From positions 1-53,429 of the forward strand of contig CADCEF010000026.1 of the NCBI GenBank assembly GCA_902800365.1: a stretch of 53,429 bases of DNA, written 5' to 3'. Position numbers and translations under genes: made by a program. This document shows positions 51,560-53,429 of the stretch, piece by piece (the first letter of the stretch is position 1; every line of letters begins with the position of its first letter). The stretch is from an uncultured Prevotella sp. (GTDB taxonomy: Bacteria; Bacteroidota; Bacteroidia; Bacteroidales; Bacteroidaceae). The notes under the pieces are model-generated. The model ran no database searches, was not told the DNA's origin, and was given only the letters and a program-made list of their open reading frames with translations.

Positions 51560-53429
51560 TCGTTCATCGTCTGTCTGACGGATATATTCTTCAGCAGTAA
51601 GATATGCAATTGCAGCATCGAGTTCGCTTTCGGGCAGCTCGATGCTTTTTATTTCTGTTACGAAATGGGGCTTGTGGTCGCTCAGCAGATTCAGAATGGC
51701 CTCTACTGCATCGATACGTTTCTGTTCAGAAACGGCGCCTGTAGAGCGCTGAGCCAGGCATACATCGCACTGGCCGCAGTTGTGCCCGCTATGATCGCCA
51801 AAATAACTAAGTAGCTGGCGCGAGCGACAAATGCGGTCGCGTTTAGCATAGCGTATCATTGCCCCTATGCGCTCAGCAAACTGTGCCTTGCGCTCTTCGT
51901 AAATGTCGGGCATGATCTGTATGTGTTCCTTATCCTCGCGACGCTGTGTGTAGCGGATATAAGGTGTTTTCTTCTGCGGAATGAAGTGCAGAATATGTCG
52001 TTGTGACAGATTTTTCAGTATAAGGTAAACCTGTTGTGGCTGCAGTTGAGTTACTTGTGCCAGAAATGCCTCATCAATATAGTTGTAATCGGTAAATAGG
52101 CCGCCATAGCTGCGTAGTAGAGCGGTGATTATCTTCTCTTCGTTAGGGCTGTTGTTCTCAAGACGGTATAAGTCATTTCGGCTCACGGTGAACATAACGC
52201 GAGCCTGATTGTCTTGCTCTTCAGTATACTCGATGTAACCTGCGCGTTGAAGAATCTTCAAGGCGGAATCTACCTGAATAGGGAAGTGGTGGAAGCTGTG
52301 GCAGAACTTATCGATGTTGAACTCGAAAGTGTGCCCATATCCCGAGCCCACACCTATCTGATAATAATAGGCCAGATGTTCGTAAACCTGTCGGATGTAG
52401 TCTTTGTCTGGGAAGCTGTCGCTTATGCGCTTCATCAACTTGCGCTCCTCGCTGTTGTTGTAAAGCAGTACGGCATAAGCCTTAAAACCGTCGCGGCCAG
52501 CACGACCAGCTTCCTGAAAATAGGCTTCGATGCTGTCGGGGCAGTCAACGTGAACTACCACGCGCACATCTGGTTTGTCGATACCCATACCGAAAGCGTT
52601 GGTGGCCACCATTACTCTATACTCGTCGTGCTGCCATGCCTGTTGACGCTTGTCCTTCTCGCATGCGTCAAGTCCTGCATGATAGAAGGTAGCGGTTATG
52701 CCTGCCTCTTTGATGAGTTCGGCATATTCCTTTGTACGGCGTCGGCTGCGAGCGTAGACAATAGTCGAACCCTTAGTGCTGCGCAGAATATGTAGCAGTT
52801 CGCCGATTTTGTCTTCGGCCTGACGCACAACATATGCCAGATTCTTGCGTTCAAAGCTCATCTTAAAGGTATTGAAATCAGATTTCTCATTATTCAATCT
52901 GATTTTAATATCCTCTACCACCTGTGGTGTTGCAGTTGCTGTTAGAGCCAGAACGGGCGCATCAGGAATGAGCTTGCGGATTTTTGCTATCTGCAGATAA
53001 GAGGGGCGAAAGTCATACCCCCATTGCGATATGCAGTGGGCCTCGTCGACAGTAATAAAACTAATCTTCATGTGGCGCAGCTTAGTCTGAAACAGTTCTG
53101 ACGAGAGACGCTCAGGTGATACGTAAAGTAGTTTAACGCCGCCAAAGATGGCATTCTCGAGGGTGGTAAGAATCTCTTCGTGACTAAGACCGCTGTAAAT
53201 AGCTGCTGCCTTGATGCCTCTGCGACGCAGATTGTTAACCTGATCTTTCATCAAGGCGATAAGTGGTGTAACGACTACGCAGGTGCCCTCTTGGGCTAAG
53301 GCTGGTACTTGGAAGGTGATTGACTTTCCACCACCTGTAGGCATAAGTCCGAGTGTATCGTGACCGCTACCAATAGACTCGATGATTTCACGTTGAATTC
53401 CACGGAAATCATCGTAGCCCCAGTAGCGT
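51542..53429 (-). CDS. recQ: ATP-dependent DNA helicase RecQ, 5' end outside window
   Basis: The reading frame stays open to the right window edge; the visible part begins RYWGYDDFRGIQREIIESIG. Helicase motifs: MPTGGGKSITFQ (Walker A), TVDEAHCISQWG (DEAH-box), FQEAGRAGRDG (motif VI). An RQC zinc cluster (RDRICRSRQLLSYFG, CGQCDVC) and winged helix follow, with no HRDC domain at the end. Roughly 20-30 N-terminal residues are missing. Confidence 0.94.
   Translation of the reverse strand, partial: RYWGYDDFRGIQREIIESIGSGHDTLGLMPTGGGKSITFQVPALAQEGTCVVVTPLIALMKDQVNNLRRRGIKAAAIYSGLSHEEILTTLENAIFGGVKLLYVSPERLSSELFQTKLRHMKISFITVDEAHCISQWGYDFRPSYLQIAKIRKLIPDAPVLALTATATPQVVEDIKIRLNNEKSDFNTFKMSFERKNLAYVVRQAEDKIGELLHILRSTKGSTIVYARSRRRTKEYAELIKEAGITATFYHAGLDACEKDKRQQAWQHDEYRVMVATNAFGMGIDKPDVRVVVHVDCPDSIEAYFQEAGRAGRDGFKAYAVLLYNNSEERKLMKRISDSFPDKDYIRQVYEHLAYYYQIGVGSGYGHTFEFNIDKFCHSFHHFPIQVDSALKILQRAGYIEYTEEQDNQARVMFTVSRNDLYRLENNSPNEEKIITALLRSYGGLFTDYNYIDEAFLAQVTQLQPQQVYLILKNLSQRHILHFIPQKKTPYIRYTQRREDKEHIQIMPDIYEERKAQFAERIGAMIRYAKRDRICRSRQLLSYFGDHSGHNCGQCDVCLAQRSTGAVSEQKRIDAVEAILNLLSDHKPHFVTEIKSIELPESELDAAIAYLTAEEYIRQTDDERLEVNF

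Overview
The window is chromosomal DNA from a Bacteroidales bacterium, most likely Prevotellaceae (Prevotella/Segatella-like). Four things point there. Nearly every readable promoter has the Bacteroidetes form (TTTG, 19-20 bp, TAnnTTTG). Family-typical proteins are present: a type IX secretion plug protein, a class 3 fructose bisphosphatase, an HU-like protein beside a 33-residue 'smalltalk'-type lipopeptide, and a periplasmic propeller/AraC regulator. Strong Shine-Dalgarno sites are rare. The genome also carries many short palindromic repeats.

Layout. (1) 1-3200: an accessory module with a VirE-N/DUF3987 primase-helicase-like gene, cut by the window edge and frame-disrupted by a palindromic repeat, then an M15 peptidase with a palindromic repeat inserted in frame. 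(2) 3200-8216: XRE-cupin regulator, acyl-CoA ligase and a membrane-anchored AraC regulator that lacks a kinase. (3) 8185-20332: twelve codirectional minus-strand genes, purU-hisH-hisA-hisF-hisIE-ftsE-lysC-lysA-GT2-GT-fbp-T9SS plug, with three copies of a GGACTACAGGACT palindromic repeat between genes and a different palindrome inside hisH. (4) 20456-24388: greA, SDR, lipoprotein, small secreted protein, dinB. (5) 24395-33815: a second, larger accessory region. It has the smalltalk-like peptide, an HU-like protein, a large inverted-repeat/AT-palindrome structure, two tandem double-glycine peptide genes, a gene broken at a poly-T tract, an unknown overlapping gene pair, a 10-bp direct-repeat array, a second full VirE-N/DUF3987 operon, a second M15 peptidase and a 23-bp direct-repeat array. 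(6) 33815-53429: mostly housekeeping genes (GH43, tRNA-His, nuclease, Nif3, zinc ribbon, holA, pyrK-pyrD, aroC, slyD, M48 and C1 peptidases, fRMsr, ilvC, MaoC, a PurF homologue without its catalytic cysteine, recQ), plus a candidate small RNA and a structured ilvC leader.

How it works together. The housekeeping blocks serve histidine, lysine, pyrimidine, branched-chain and aromatic amino-acid synthesis and one-carbon metabolism. The two accessory modules are paralogous: VirE-N/DUF3987 followed by M15. They sit beside direct-repeat arrays and inverted repeats that resemble replication or regulatory sites. The most unusual observations are the tandem double-glycine peptides with 9- and 12-residue cores ending in PKGC, and palindromic repeat elements inside protein-coding genes, including two unrelated elements at the same interdomain linker of the two VirE-N/DUF3987 paralogues. 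Functional claims for the accessory genes are inference from sequence and context only.
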